From a virus: 62,476 bases of DNA. The stretch's first letter is position 1, and every line of letters starts with the position of its first letter. This document shows, piece by piece, positions 38,001 to 48,200 of the stretch. The notes beneath the pieces are model-generated. The model did no database searches. It saw nothing but the letters and a program-made list of their open reading frames with translations, and was not told where the DNA came from. Location: positions 1-62,476 of the IMG/VR virus record IMGVR_UViG_3300017788_000023. One strand, written 5' to 3'. Made by a program: the position numbers and the translations under genes.

Positions 38001-41000
38001 TACTTCCCTCTGAATCGGAAGTAAATTTAATTGTTTTAGATCCAGTAATAAAATACAACTCATCTCCTTCAGAATCATACGCAATATTTTTAATATCTGA
38101 AGGAACAGAAGAACCTGATACGGGTGGAAGACCAGCAGGTATTAAAATTATGCCACTCGCATTTCCATTTTCGTCGGTAGTGATACCACTTTCGAATGTA
38201 CTAATAGAATTACCAGCAACTCCAGTAAATCTAAAATCTTGAGCTATCCACCTGTTAATGAATTTACCATCGATAAAACCAAATAACTTAGTTTTTGGTT
38301 TCATTCCAGTTAGAACAAATTTGACTAATTGGGTTTCACAGAAAAATTTGATATTTGAAATAATATTATTTCCACCAACATTAGTTGTAGAAACTCCCTG
38401 AGCTAATTCATTATTTTGTGGACTGACATTAGATGAACTTGCCACACTGGCACTTACTATTGAAGAAGACGAAGAAAAATTAATATCATTTAATGGAGAT
38501 GTATTGAAGAAAGTTCTGTTAGTGCCAACCCAGTTAATAGAATAGTTATTGTAAATACTTGCCAATCCTTCACGAGTACTATCCTTAGCATAGAACACTG
38601 AAAATACTTTGCTATCATTATTTAAAATGGCTGGAAATTGTTCTTGATTGTACCACTGGTCTACAGGTGGATCTAATTTTACACCACCGACATATTGAAC
38701 AACAACAAATGGATTGATATTAATTGTTTTGGTGGCGAATGAACTACCAATATATGGAATACTGTTGTATTGTAAAGTTACGACGCCATTAGATATAGTG
38801 TATCCATCTAATTCTCTTTCTTCTTTTCTGGTATTAATTTCTTTTAGTTTGAACGAAGACTCAAAAGACCTTGGACGTAGAACTGATTGCTGAGTATCAA
38901 TAGCACATTTGTAATCTGGCGAAATTAAATTTCCAATATTGTGAGATTCAAAATTATCTACAATAAATCCATTCTTAAATCTATCAAGACCTATCTCATT
39001 TTTAACTTGCATGTTGAGTGCTTGCTGTTCCAACATACTAAGTAAAGTGTATTTTTCAAGTCTTTCAACTCTTTTTTCTAATTTTCCGATATCACGCATA
39101 GTGTATCGTTTATTATCTACTGGAATAATATTTACATCATTAGCAGACGCAGTAAATGCTGGTAAGTAATAATAATAAAGTGGAATGGCGTTATCTAAAT
39201 CTGTTGGTTTTGTTGGATTTAATGATGGATTTCCTTTCTTGATTACGAAGTCACCATTTTTATTTAAGAATAGACCATCAATTCTATCTAGATATTGTAC
39301 CAAATCAAATGATAGACTGAATTCAATATTATTATCTGACGCAATAGTTCCTGCGGTAATACCCCCTGCTCTAGTAAAACTAGGAGGAGAAGATAAAATT
39401 GAAGTGTCTTGGTATCCACCAATAGTACAAGTAGAATCTACTTTTGCTCTAAAATCAATAACATCCTTTAGAGATACTTTACCATAGACAGTGGAATTGA
39501 AATTTGGTACTTCGTCTTCCGAGATTCCAGCTTCGTGTAAATAAGAATCAATAGTACAAAAGTCTCCTTGAGAGTGTTCAAAATAATCAAAACCAATTAA
39601 CAATTGTCCAGTAGGCGCATCATATCCTGGTTTTAAGACCAGACGAGCAACATCATAAAATGTATCTCTTTGTCCATCATCAAAAGTAAATCTGTCGGTA
39701 ATATCAGTTCCTGCTAACAGATTTCCTTTTGAGTCAGCTACTGGAGCAACAGAAACTGTTCCCTCGTAAACGTATTTAAATTTATAGACATCAGAATAAG
39801 ATATTGTTTCTGATGCGTTGGTGTCATAATCTACTCCACGGAAAGGAATTACTCTATCTCCTGGAGAAAAAACTACAATTCTTTTGTTTTCATATGAAGT
39901 TTTTAATCTAGGTTTTGCTTTGTTAACTTCTATGGTGGCAGTTAATTTAATTTTAAAGTTGTCAAAATTATTAATTGTTCCAAAAAAATTAGTCGGTAGA
40001 TTAACAGTTACACTTCCAGCTGTCAATCCAGTTGCGCTATCGGAAGAATTTGTAATAATTACTTGATTTTGTGTTAGATATAAAATGTCTCCTTTACTAA
40101 CTGTAGTATTTGGATTACTTTGATTATCTGGATCTAGTATTGTAATCAAGAAATTATTTTCACTGAAAGCTACAAATCTTTGTGTCCCGTATGGAAGTTG
40201 AGCGGCAAAAGTGATATTACCACCACTACTTGTAATTTTTGTAATAAAATCTCTTCTTAAATAATAACTAATTTTTGAATTTTCTGGAGTAGAAGAAACT
40301 GAAGTTACATACTTTGCTCCAGTTGGAATTATTAATGAAGAAGAGGTGGAATTTTCAACTTTTGCTCTTAATCTAATAATATTGGAGTTAACTACATTTT
40401 TTTGTAAAGCACTATCGAGATAAATTCTTGATTTCAATAGCCCTTCAGGTTTAGTTACATATTGTACAGTGGATCTTACCACTGTGTTATCATTATAAAC
40501 AAATTGTACAATATCACCTTGTACTAAATCTGGTGATGGATCCCCAGAGAATCCATTACATTCAATAAATTTATATCCTTTAGTTCCAGAAAAAGTAAAA
40601 TCAGTTAACGTTTTATTACTTAAATAAGAAGTATTGAAAGATTCTACGTCTGCTGTAAAAATGTATTTGTCGTTTGCTCCAAATTGAGAGAACATTGACT
40701 TAACATTTGTTGGACCGTATGTTACTACAGTATTCTTGTATAACACAGGGAAAATAGATGCTCCAGATCCTACTGTAGCAGTAACAGAAGGTGTTGAATT
40801 ATAAGTTGATGAAACTAAATCTCTATCGGCAACCTCTACTTTGTAAATTGTACCGCCGAATAAATTAAGTTTAATTGCTGCGCTTTCATAACCAACACCA
40901 TTTATTAAAACTTTACTAATAACCGAACTTCCAGATGAAGTGGTGGTAGTATATCCCGTTCCCCTATTATATACTACAAAATGAGAAATTGTATTTTCTC

Positions 41001-43410
41001 TAGCAATTCTTCTAGAATTGCCTTCTTCATCTAAGATGGTTTCTCCCGATTTAAATTCTCCTGATAATGTACGTAAAAATAAAGTATTTCCAGTTGAATA
41101 AAATCCACCAGCTATTCCTTCAACTACACCGTATGCGCCACTAGACAATCCAACAATATATTTTCCAAGTAAAAACGAAGTAGTATCTAAATCTTTATCA
41201 ACAATAATTTTTGTAAAGAAAATTGGATTAAAATACGAAAGATTAAAAATAGCATTATATGGTCCTGGATCCAAAACTGATGTTAGAATTGCTCCCGTAC
41301 CACCTCCACCAGAAACACTAACAACAGGAGCAGTAGTATATCCAGATCCAGAGTTTGTGACTTTAACAGATATAATTTTTCCACCACTGATTATAGCTGT
41401 AGCAGTAGCTGTAGTGCCACTAGAAGGCGCTGAGATGGTCACTGTTGGCACCGAGGTATACCCAGTACCCCCAGAATTAATAATGACTCTCTGTAACGAA
41501 GCAGGACCAGATCCTCTACCTTTTGATAAAACAATATCTGTATCGGGATTAAATCCAGAACCCTTTTCAACGAGCGTGAAATTTTTTGGTTTCGAAATAC
41601 CTATGATGGGAGTAATAGTTTCATTGTAATCAACTATCTGTCCATATGGCGCAGGTTGACTACTAGCATAATAAAAATCAGTCGCTAATGTTTTCGTGGA
41701 AAAAACAAATCGTATCTTTGAACCATTATCTTCATCGTAATCGGTTAAAAGATTTATATAAGATTTATTACCAATTACTGTATATTCAACATAATTTAAA
41801 TTTAAATCTGAACCAATTTCTGGTCTAGTTACAATGTTATAACCAAGGATATCTACAGATTCTACTGCTACTGTTGCAGCAGAATTTCCTTTCTGTACAA
41901 CAAAGAACAATTTGGTTCCTAAAATAGAATCGTTTGGAAACGTAGGATTATCGCCGCCCAATTTTAAATAAATTGTACGAATACCTTGGTCGGTAGTAAA
42001 TTTTAATCCTCTGCGATTAAATTTAGTAGCAATGTTATTGAATCCAATTTTTCCATCATTAAATACTGAATTGAAATAGATATCTGGATATCCATTCAAA
42101 TCTTCTCCTTCGGCATTTAATGGAATACTGTTATAGGTATTTGAAATATTAAATCCTGATAATCCAGATACTTTAATTTTATTATCTTCTTTCTTAAAAG
42201 TATCTCTAGCTTTGTCTACTACTTTATAAGTGATATCTTTTTTTAAGATTTCATATCCTTTTACATATGCTTTTCCTGGTCCAATACCAGCGACCATCAA
42301 ACCCTTAGCAGTCTCTTCTTCTACGCCCTGTACTAGATTTGTTTTTGGATCTAAAGCATATGATCCTCTATTATTATCTCTTAAATAATATTCTCTCAAA
42401 TCCATTGAGAAATCATCAACTACATAGTCTCCAGATTCATCGTATGTTCTTCGTGCTAACGTTTCTTCAATTAAATTATATGATTCTGCTTTAACTAGCT
42501 TTTGAACGCCGCCATTTTTAATTGTTACTAATTGTATGAACTCAGAAGATGTAGTTGCGTCATACTCATAAACATTCAATTTTAAATCTATCTTTAAACG
42601 ATGAGCACCTGGAGCGGAAAAATTTGAAAATCCTCTAGCATTATCATATAATGTTTTATCTTCTTCAGGTGTGATAATTTGTTCCTTTACTTCAAATCCA
42701 ACTTTTACTGATGGATTACTATAGTACTTATCAACAACAATAAGTTGTTTGGTATTATTTACAAAATAACCATTAATATAATAAACTCCTTCTTCTACTT
42801 GTACAGCAGAAGCATATCCCATCGCGGGACTATCTATAGTGGTAACCGTTTTTGTATCATAATCAATTACATCAATAGTTGCTGGAAGAATGCTACCATC
42901 CGTTCCAACAACTAATAATGGGCTATCAGCAATATCTAATACTTCTAACGTTTCGCCCTGCCTAAAGTTAACTTCTTCATTTGAATTACCGCTATTTGTA
43001 TACTTTACAAATAGTAAATCAGATTCTATTTCACTGCCATATGCATATGATACTACCGTAGCGGTTATTCCTGAAGAAAGTCCCGATAAAATAGTTCCTA
43101 CTAAATTTGATATATCGTATTTTTGAAATACAATATTGCCATTAACGTTTACTGCTACTTCAGATACCGAAGACAATTTTACATAATTTAATTTATTATT
43201 AAAAGAAACTTCACCAGGGACAACTTGTTGCCCCTGTTTATATTGACTTTTTCCAAAATTTTCAAGTTGATTTTGTAATACTGACTGAAGAGTAGTTAAC
43301 TCTCTACTTTGAATAGAATATCCAGGTCTGAAAAGAACTTTGTAATATCCCTTTGAAGCATTAAAGTCGTCATTATATGGCGTGGAATTAAGATTAATCT
43401 TCTGGGGCAT
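35041..43410 (-). CDS. Giant baseplate/fibre-type protein with DUF4815-like N-terminus, 2789 residues
   Basis: The first 80 residues contain the pattern KGYYKVLFRPGYSIQSRELT, then LQSVLQNQLENFGKSQYKQG, which I recognise as the DUF4815-type start of phage tail proteins. Residues about 640-720 carry two GTGYTSVP-type beta-repeats, and further copies come near residues 860 and 2080 (EYTSAPSIIINGTG). Residues about 1330-1480 include SYLHEAGISEDEVP and VSLKDVIDFRAK, also typical of this family. It lies directly after gp8 in the position of T4 genes 9-12, none of which is recognisable in the window. A connector between wedge and fibres is a reasonable inference. Only one very large ORF is present, with no frameshift. 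T4 gp10 is far shorter (602). Confidence 0.8.
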   Translation of the reverse strand: MPQKINLNSTPYNDDFNASKGYYKVLFRPGYSIQSRELTTLQSVLQNQLENFGKSQYKQGQQVVPGEVSFNNKLNYVKLSSVSEVAVNVNGNIVFQKYDISNLVGTILSGLSSGITATVVSYAYGSEIESDLLFVKYTNSGNSNEEVNFRQGETLEVLDIADSPLLVVGTDGSILPATIDVIDYDTKTVTTIDSPAMGYASAVQVEEGVYYINGYFVNNTKQLIVVDKYYSNPSVKVGFEVKEQIITPEEDKTLYDNARGFSNFSAPGAHRLKIDLKLNVYEYDATTSSEFIQLVTIKNGGVQKLVKAESYNLIEETLARRTYDESGDYVVDDFSMDLREYYLRDNNRGSYALDPKTNLVQGVEEETAKGLMVAGIGPGKAYVKGYEILKKDITYKVVDKARDTFKKEDNKIKVSGLSGFNISNTYNSIPLNAEGEDLNGYPDIYFNSVFNDGKIGFNNIATKFNRRGLKFTTDQGIRTIYLKLGGDNPTFPNDSILGTKLFFVVQKGNSAATVAVESVDILGYNIVTRPEIGSDLNLNYVEYTVIGNKSYINLLTDYDEDNGSKIRFVFSTKTLATDFYYASSQPAPYGQIVDYNETITPIIGISKPKNFTLVEKGSGFNPDTDIVLSKGRGSGPASLQRVIINSGGTGYTSVPTVTISAPSSGTTATATAIISGGKIISVKVTNSGSGYTTAPVVSVSGGGGTGAILTSVLDPGPYNAIFNLSYFNPIFFTKIIVDKDLDTTSFLLGKYIVGLSSGAYGVVEGIAGGFYSTGNTLFLRTLSGEFKSGETILDEEGNSRRIARENTISHFVVYNRGTGYTTTTSSGSSVISKVLINGVGYESAAIKLNLFGGTIYKVEVADRDLVSSTYNSTPSVTATVGSGASIFPVLYKNTVVTYGPTNVKSMFSQFGANDKYIFTADVESFNTSYLSNKTLTDFTFSGTKGYKFIECNGFSGDPSPDLVQGDIVQFVYNDNTVVRSTVQYVTKPEGLLKSRIYLDSALQKNVVNSNIIRLRAKVENSTSSSLIIPTGAKYVTSVSSTPENSKISYYLRRDFITKITSSGGNITFAAQLPYGTQRFVAFSENNFLITILDPDNQSNPNTTVSKGDILYLTQNQVIITNSSDSATGLTAGSVTVNLPTNFFGTINNFDNFKIKLTATIEVNKAKPRLKTSYENKRIVVFSPGDRVIPFRGVDYDTNASETISYSDVYKFKYVYEGTVSVAPVADSKGNLLAGTDITDRFTFDDGQRDTFYDVARLVLKPGYDAPTGQLLIGFDYFEHSQGDFCTIDSYLHEAGISEDEVPNFNSTVYGKVSLKDVIDFRAKVDSTCTIGGYQDTSILSSPPSFTRAGGITAGTIASDNNIEFSLSFDLVQYLDRIDGLFLNKNGDFVIKKGNPSLNPTKPTDLDNAIPLYYYYLPAFTASANDVNIIPVDNKRYTMRDIGKLEKRVERLEKYTLLSMLEQQALNMQVKNEIGLDRFKNGFIVDNFESHNIGNLISPDYKCAIDTQQSVLRPRSFESSFKLKEINTRKEERELDGYTISNGVVTLQYNSIPYIGSSFATKTININPFVVVQYVGGVKLDPPVDQWYNQEQFPAILNNDSKVFSVFYAKDSTREGLASIYNNYSINWVGTNRTFFNTSPLNDINFSSSSSIVSASVASSSNVSPQNNELAQGVSTTNVGGNNIISNIKFFCETQLVKFVLTGMKPKTKLFGFIDGKFINRWIAQDFRFTGVAGNSISTFESGITTDENGNASGIILIPAGLPPVSGSSVPSDIKNIAYDSEGDELYFITGSKTIKFTSDSEGSTDADVDTFASIVYHVAGSLPANPSSITSTIPALQKSDEGIQLIDGAKIKPNPLSQTFKIENSPGGIFLTGINLYFAKKSSTIPVRVYLTNTESSKPGKYIVPGTEKSLLPDTYLRVFTNGSLKINKGELATGANSKASGPVKTVLDKNKIELIPSITGEFTLSNDQIYTIVLSNNNGKVFVEEDLLFDSLSLFNAKSTTISTALKVTIAKDSGRLSGLEVLNVGSGYETATLTVESPQLVGGITAAAGVYVSNGNVYDAEVTISGSEYTSAPSIIINGTGSAPAGAAIKSFITIDTPAVRMGVAVDTETEQSTIPTFFKFDHPIYLQNDSEYAFAVESDSTDYEIWSSKLGENEKVTNAAVTTQPLIGSVFKSQNVDTWTEDLFEDIKFTLFRAEFDTSRAGVLNLKNEALGYEVLDANPFQADSSSDGTATSNLFRNNNKIVKVNHLNNGFEDSGKSYVAFKSINNFGGISAELVVDKLFTVINSGLEFYNINTNIRATSNELGGGTTVLASYNRKFEKLYAQVGILSLPSTKVEAFVKTTNIVPVDSTSTVYSSYSQSPFEKTFLNQEHIFNNQKVLASRINELKNSTVIGESLLYKLELKSDKSYLSPVVDLRTSSIKLIHNQVEKSYGTESRFGRKDQIIKLYPVYKVIYSGTGLGPISESNILGSTTNVKTVTGYSSKAKGVVVKVEKSTTTLYLKMLTDTIFEANETLLFDDISGLDQFPTNIFSTPNGVTEVPFTFEKNSIITAFDKSDLTKKYTNVISGTVVLWDDRKKELRIANNKNPINNNESALATVSPYARVAFVGNTSAQVPDVFRVGDLLSYDNLASSERAFAEIKSITYSTGAIYVPEIASKNSSSIAKYVTKEISLENPSTCIDVRLTANIFEQDDIKVFYKYKLASSQYNFDDLDWNYFNEDGNPDIIVTPSSDNVVSGYLENQSSYKEYKFSVRDLSDFSSFAVKIVLRSSQPVFVPKIQDVRIVASF

Positions 43411-43441
43411 TGTAACACATTCTGATAGTATTTTTTGTCTT

Positions 43442-43470
43442 AAAAAACGTATCTAATTCTAATCAGAATT
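43442..43470 (-). terminator. Weak terminator-like hairpin after gp8
   Basis: A 6-bp inverted repeat (AATTCT-AATC-AGAATT, 43455-43470) overlaps the gp8 stop. On the minus strand a run of six T lies at 43447-43442, 7 nt after the stem. The stem is AT-rich, so any termination would be partial. No late-promoter match is present in this gap. Confidence 0.3.
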
Positions 43471-45235
43471 CGATAACTAGTTTGATATCTTCAATTTGAT
43501 CAGGAGCTCTTGTGATGAGTCTTCTGTTTTCAATATAAATCAACTGTCCAGAATTAAAACTAACTTCTGGATTTGCTAGTCCACCGTTTGCTGGGTTCGT
43601 TGGATCTACACCTACAGAAAAAGTAGAACCTAATAGTGCTCCAGAGAAGGCAATTTGAACCGTTCCTGAAATTCCTGAACTAGATCCAACAATTGGGTTT
43701 GATGCTGTTGCCTTAAATGGAACTACTACACCATTGTGTGTATGTAATTCTGGAACTTGAATGTACTTTAGAGTACCAGCAGTTGTGCTGCCAGTATCTA
43801 ATGTCCATGAAACAACTTTTCCTTTGGAAACTACACCGCTAATTGTTTGAGTAATTTCTTCGTCAGCAATATAATTGCCAGTGGTAGAAGTAAGTTTTAC
43901 GGCATAAAGAGCGGTTCCAGTATCACTTGAGAAAAAGCTTGAAGAACCAAATACAAGAGGATCTTGAAGAATACCAATTCTTCTGAAATCATTATCTACT
44001 GGGAAATCTCCAGAACCTTCAGCATATGTTAGACGAATATTCGTCATAATACGCTTAGAGTTAAGTTCTACAACTGGATCTGCTCCATATCCACCCTGTG
44101 GAGGAATTACAACTTCAATAGCTCCCTTCGCAGTTGCTCCTACTGTTGCTGCAGTAGTTAAAGCTGCTGATGTATATAAGAAACCATCTGCTAGAATGAC
44201 ATTAGCATAAGTGTATCCAGTACCAGAAGCATTTACTGATACTGCAGTGATAGCACCGCTAGCATTTGTGGTAATTTCTACTTTACCGCCAGTACCATCT
44301 CCAAGAATTGCTGCGTATAAAGTAGCACTAGTTGGAAGGTTTGCCCCAGGGTCTCTAAGAATTACTGCCTTGATTGCTCCATCTACAGCTCCAGATTGAA
44401 CGCCAGAATCTAGCACAACTGGCATGAAATCTGAAGATAAGAATTTAATTACATCATCTGTTGGGATGGTGTACATATATTTCCAAACATAATCTCCAGA
44501 TGGTTCTGTGTAATAACCGTTCGCATATGTTCCCTCCCCAGAAACAGGGTTTGTTGAAGGAACATAAGTGGAATTAACACCTGATAAATTTGTAGAACTT
44601 GTACCATTAAAGATACAAGTAAAAACTTCATATGAAGTGGTGTTTAAAACGGCATACTTAGCATCTGTTGATGATAGTGAAGATTGTGCAGTAGCAGTTT
44701 GATTTTGTGAATTATAATCTGGTCTCCACATATCATACTTAATACCAGTTACCCAATTTACACGACGAATAACGTGTCTTGCGTTTGCTGCGTTAATTCT
44801 CTTATATGCGATCATTTCGTCATATAAGTCAAACTTTTCTTGTTGATTATCAAAATCTGCTAGTGCAGCAGGAATTTCTTCCGTAGCGAAACGATAAGTA
44901 CCAGCCTTAGCGGTAGCAGTTGACGTTCCACCAGTTACTGTGGCACCTGCTGCGATTGTAGCAGTTGGGGCAACTCCAGTCAATAGTAGAGCAGTGGGGG
45001 TTACTTCAGATACTGTGCCAGTAAAACCACCAGCAGCTGTAACAGTTTCGCCAACTGTAAAATTAGTTGAACTTACACCATAAATTTCTAGATATGTTTT
45101 CCATGGATTGGGTCTTCCAACAAAGAAGTACATTCTTGAACGATTTGCGTCAGAATCGCCCGTACCTTCTGAAAGAGACTCCAGAAATTGTTTTGCATTG
45201 AAAATTCTGAACTTTTCAGAAATGATAGCGGCCAT
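43463..45235 (-). CDS. gp8: Baseplate wedge protein gp8
   Basis: Wedge subunit of the baseplate. It is 590 residues long, against 334 in T4. Both ends match T4 gp8: the start SEKFRIFNAKQFLESL with MYFFVGRPNPW (T4 has FxTFGRSEPW), the middle EPSGDYVWKYMYTIPTDDVI (T4 GYVWEYLFEIPPD), and the end SGQLIYIENRRLITRAPDQI followed by EDIKLVIEF (T4 SGEMIYMENRPP...EEINILFTF). The extra length is internal and includes Gly/Ala/Thr-rich beta segments (ATIAAGATVTGGTSTATA, ASGTGYTYANVILADG). A tandem late promoter is at 45266-45279. Confidence 0.92.
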   Translation of the reverse strand: MAAIISEKFRIFNAKQFLESLSEGTGDSDANRSRMYFFVGRPNPWKTYLEIYGVSSTNFTVGETVTAAGGFTGTVSEVTPTALLLTGVAPTATIAAGATVTGGTSTATAKAGTYRFATEEIPAALADFDNQQEKFDLYDEMIAYKRINAANARHVIRRVNWVTGIKYDMWRPDYNSQNQTATAQSSLSSTDAKYAVLNTTSYEVFTCIFNGTSSTNLSGVNSTYVPSTNPVSGEGTYANGYYTEPSGDYVWKYMYTIPTDDVIKFLSSDFMPVVLDSGVQSGAVDGAIKAVILRDPGANLPTSATLYAAILGDGTGGKVEITTNASGAITAVSVNASGTGYTYANVILADGFLYTSAALTTAATVGATAKGAIEVVIPPQGGYGADPVVELNSKRIMTNIRLTYAEGSGDFPVDNDFRRIGILQDPLVFGSSSFFSSDTGTALYAVKLTSTTGNYIADEEITQTISGVVSKGKVVSWTLDTGSTTAGTLKYIQVPELHTHNGVVVPFKATASNPIVGSSSGISGTVQIAFSGALLGSTFSVGVDPTNPANGGLANPEVSFNSGQLIYIENRRLITRAPDQIEDIKLVIEF

Positions 45236-45265
45236 TTACTAAACTCCGTTGTTAACTTAGATAAT

Positions 45266-45279
45266 TTATTTATATTTAT
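45266..45279 (-). promoter_or_regulatory. Two overlapping perfect late promoters for gp8
   Basis: The minus strand reads TATAAATATAAATA, in which two TATAAATA elements overlap with a 6-bp offset (45266-45273 and 45272-45279). They lie 31-37 nt before the gp8 ATG. Confidence 0.75.
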
Positions 45280-45290
45280 ACGACTAGTTA

Positions 45291-48200
45291 CTAGTTCGTA
45301 GTTCTTAGGTAATCTCCAATAGAATGAGTCTCTACGACACCATTTACTGACCTAATTACACCCATTAATGTTAATCCAGTTTTACCTGTATATGATATAA
45401 CTTCTTTTCCTATTCTAATGTAACCACTAGATGGGAATTTAGATAATGCTGTCAATAAACCGTCTACAGTTTGTACAGTAAGCGTTGTACTTGTAGTGGT
45501 CATATCTGTATTTAATATAGCTCCAGATTCAGATATTGATGGATATCCAGCATTATAATAAACTCCAGTTGAAAGATATGAAGTAAAATTACTTAAACTA
45601 TTTTGTTCAAAATTAGATAAAATTAGCGGACCATACTCAAGTTCGAGTTGTTGTATTGTTACTCCTCCATAAGGAACAGTACCAGTATCCATAAATTTCC
45701 ATGACTCAATAGTAGATTTCCTATTTCCAGCATTTCCGATAGTGTAGCTATCATAGTCAGTGTTGTACCCAATAGATGAATTTGTTACAAGGATAGTAGT
45801 ACCTCCATTTAAAGTAATAGTGTTTATTGGGGGATCTAACACTACAAAAGTTCCTGCTCTAGTAAGAACAAGACCATCCAACACTACATTTTCAATATAG
45901 AAATCTATTATTCCTGTCTTATAGAATTTTTCTACAGCAACTATTGTCTTAGCAACTGTTGATTCGATTATGTTTGTATGTGTTACAGTAGAAATAATCT
46001 CATTTGTAATCCCAGTAATTGTACCTAAATCAACTATTTTTTGTATATAAGATTCAACTACGCGAATATTTAAAACATTAATTACCGAATTACTATTAAT
46101 ACTGGTGTTAGTAGTAAGAGTAATTTCATCACCAATCGAAACAATATTTGGATTAGTTATTTGTTGAGTAACCGAAATAATATCAGCAACAGATCCTGAT
46201 TGTAGTGAAACTGTACTAAAACTAACTTGATCTCTAGTAATAGCAAGTTCTGTAGAAACATTAATTACTGAATTAGTGAAGATCTTATCTTGAATTACTA
46301 AAGTAATTTGATCACCAACCAAAACAATATTTGGATTAATTATTTTTTGAGTAACTGAAATAATATCAGCAACAGATCCTGATTGTAGTGAAACTGTACC
46401 AAGACTAAATTGAGAACTAGAAACAACAATTGCTGTAGAAACATTAATTACTGAATTAGTAGAGATCTTATCTTGAGTTATTAAAGTAATTTCATCACCA
46501 ATCGAGACAACATTTGGATTAGTTGTTTTCTGTACCGTAGTAATAATGTTAGCAACTGATGCAGAACCAGTTTGTATAGATCCTACAGAAATTATCTCAG
46601 ATGTTGCTCCTGCTCCAGCAAGACCAGCAGAAACAATAGTAACGTTTTCTCTGTATTGCCTTACGAAAGATCCTGCATCGTGAGTGCTAGGACTGGTTCC
46701 GTCAACACCTCTAAGCGCACCAATAAAACGATCAGATAGTTTACTATTATATCTGATAATTTCGCCACCAATCATTAATCTACCAGAAACAGTAAATTTA
46801 CTAGTATCTGCTATGTAAATAATCGAGTCAGTTTTTGACAATGGTGATTGTAAATAAGCACCAGTATCATATAAAGCAGGATAGACTGGACTTTGAATTA
46901 GTTTTAAGAAACTTCTTGCGCTAATCAGAATCTCTCTTAAAGAATCTAGTATGGTTACTGTAGATTCTTGTTCAACTTTCTCTATTCCTGATTCGATAGA
47001 TCCAGAAATAAAAGACAATCCAGATAGAGAAGTAATTTTAACTGGTCCAAGTTCTAGATAAATCTGGATATCTGCTTTTGGTTGTTTAGCAGGTATTGTT
47101 ACTTTATCTGATAATAGTATAGTGGCAGTAATGAAAATATCACGTTTGGCAATAGTAACTGGAGCAAATCTTTCGATATAAACAATAGGTGGTTCTGCGT
47201 CTGTACTAAACGAAGCTCCTGATGTAATAACTAATCGATTTGATAAAACTAATGGAGTAAAGAAATTAGTAATAATTCTGTGATGGGAATTTTTCTTTGA
47301 TTTCTTAACATAGTATCCTCTAGTGATATACACTTTAGGAGGAGTTTCATATCCACTACCACCATCAGTCAGTACAACATCAATTGGTTCTCCGTTGTGA
47401 ACCACAACATAACCACTAGCACCACCGCCAGCCGCTGGAGATATAATACTACCACCCTCATCTTTTAATGCTTGTGGAACAAAATTTAATCTAGGAGCAT
47501 CTTCGTAACTATATCCAGCTGGTCTTGGTAAAATTCCTTTAGATTCGTATTTGCCATAATCTTTTTGATTCCATATCAGCGAAATAACTTGTCCGTATGT
47601 TGGAGAAGTGATGTTAGTATCAATATTACAAACGATATCTAATCCTTCTCCTAACTGAATGCCATTATAATTTGTGGTTGATATTTTACCAAGATATCCT
47701 GTAGTTACATCTGCTGTTTCTCTATACTCTGTTTTAATTACTTCAGAAGGTATAGATAAAATAGTTCTATATTCATCTTCGCCATCAACTTTAATTTGAT
47801 CATCTGGAGAAAGAGCATTCCAATAATTTGGTTCTCTAGACGAACCAATTAACCACCCAGTAGTAGTTTTTCTTAGAATATCTAAAGTTTCCTCAGTTTC
47901 TTCAAAATATGCAGTTCCGCCAGTAACTGATAGTGCTTGACCTATTGCGTTAATAGATGCCAATGGAATAATTACATCTCCACTTCCATCTACTTTACCG
48001 TCAATACAAGTAATGTTTTTTGTTTTAACAAATTTTTTGTTCTGTGTTTCTAACGTAAGTGTTGTAGTAATATAAACAATGGTAGCTGTTGTAGAAACAG
48101 TAGTAGATGTAGAGGAAGTAGGTTGAGGAGCAAAAGGAACTTGATATTTAAAAGAATCTAGTGTCAAATCAAATGGCAGTATAAAACCAACAGACGTATT

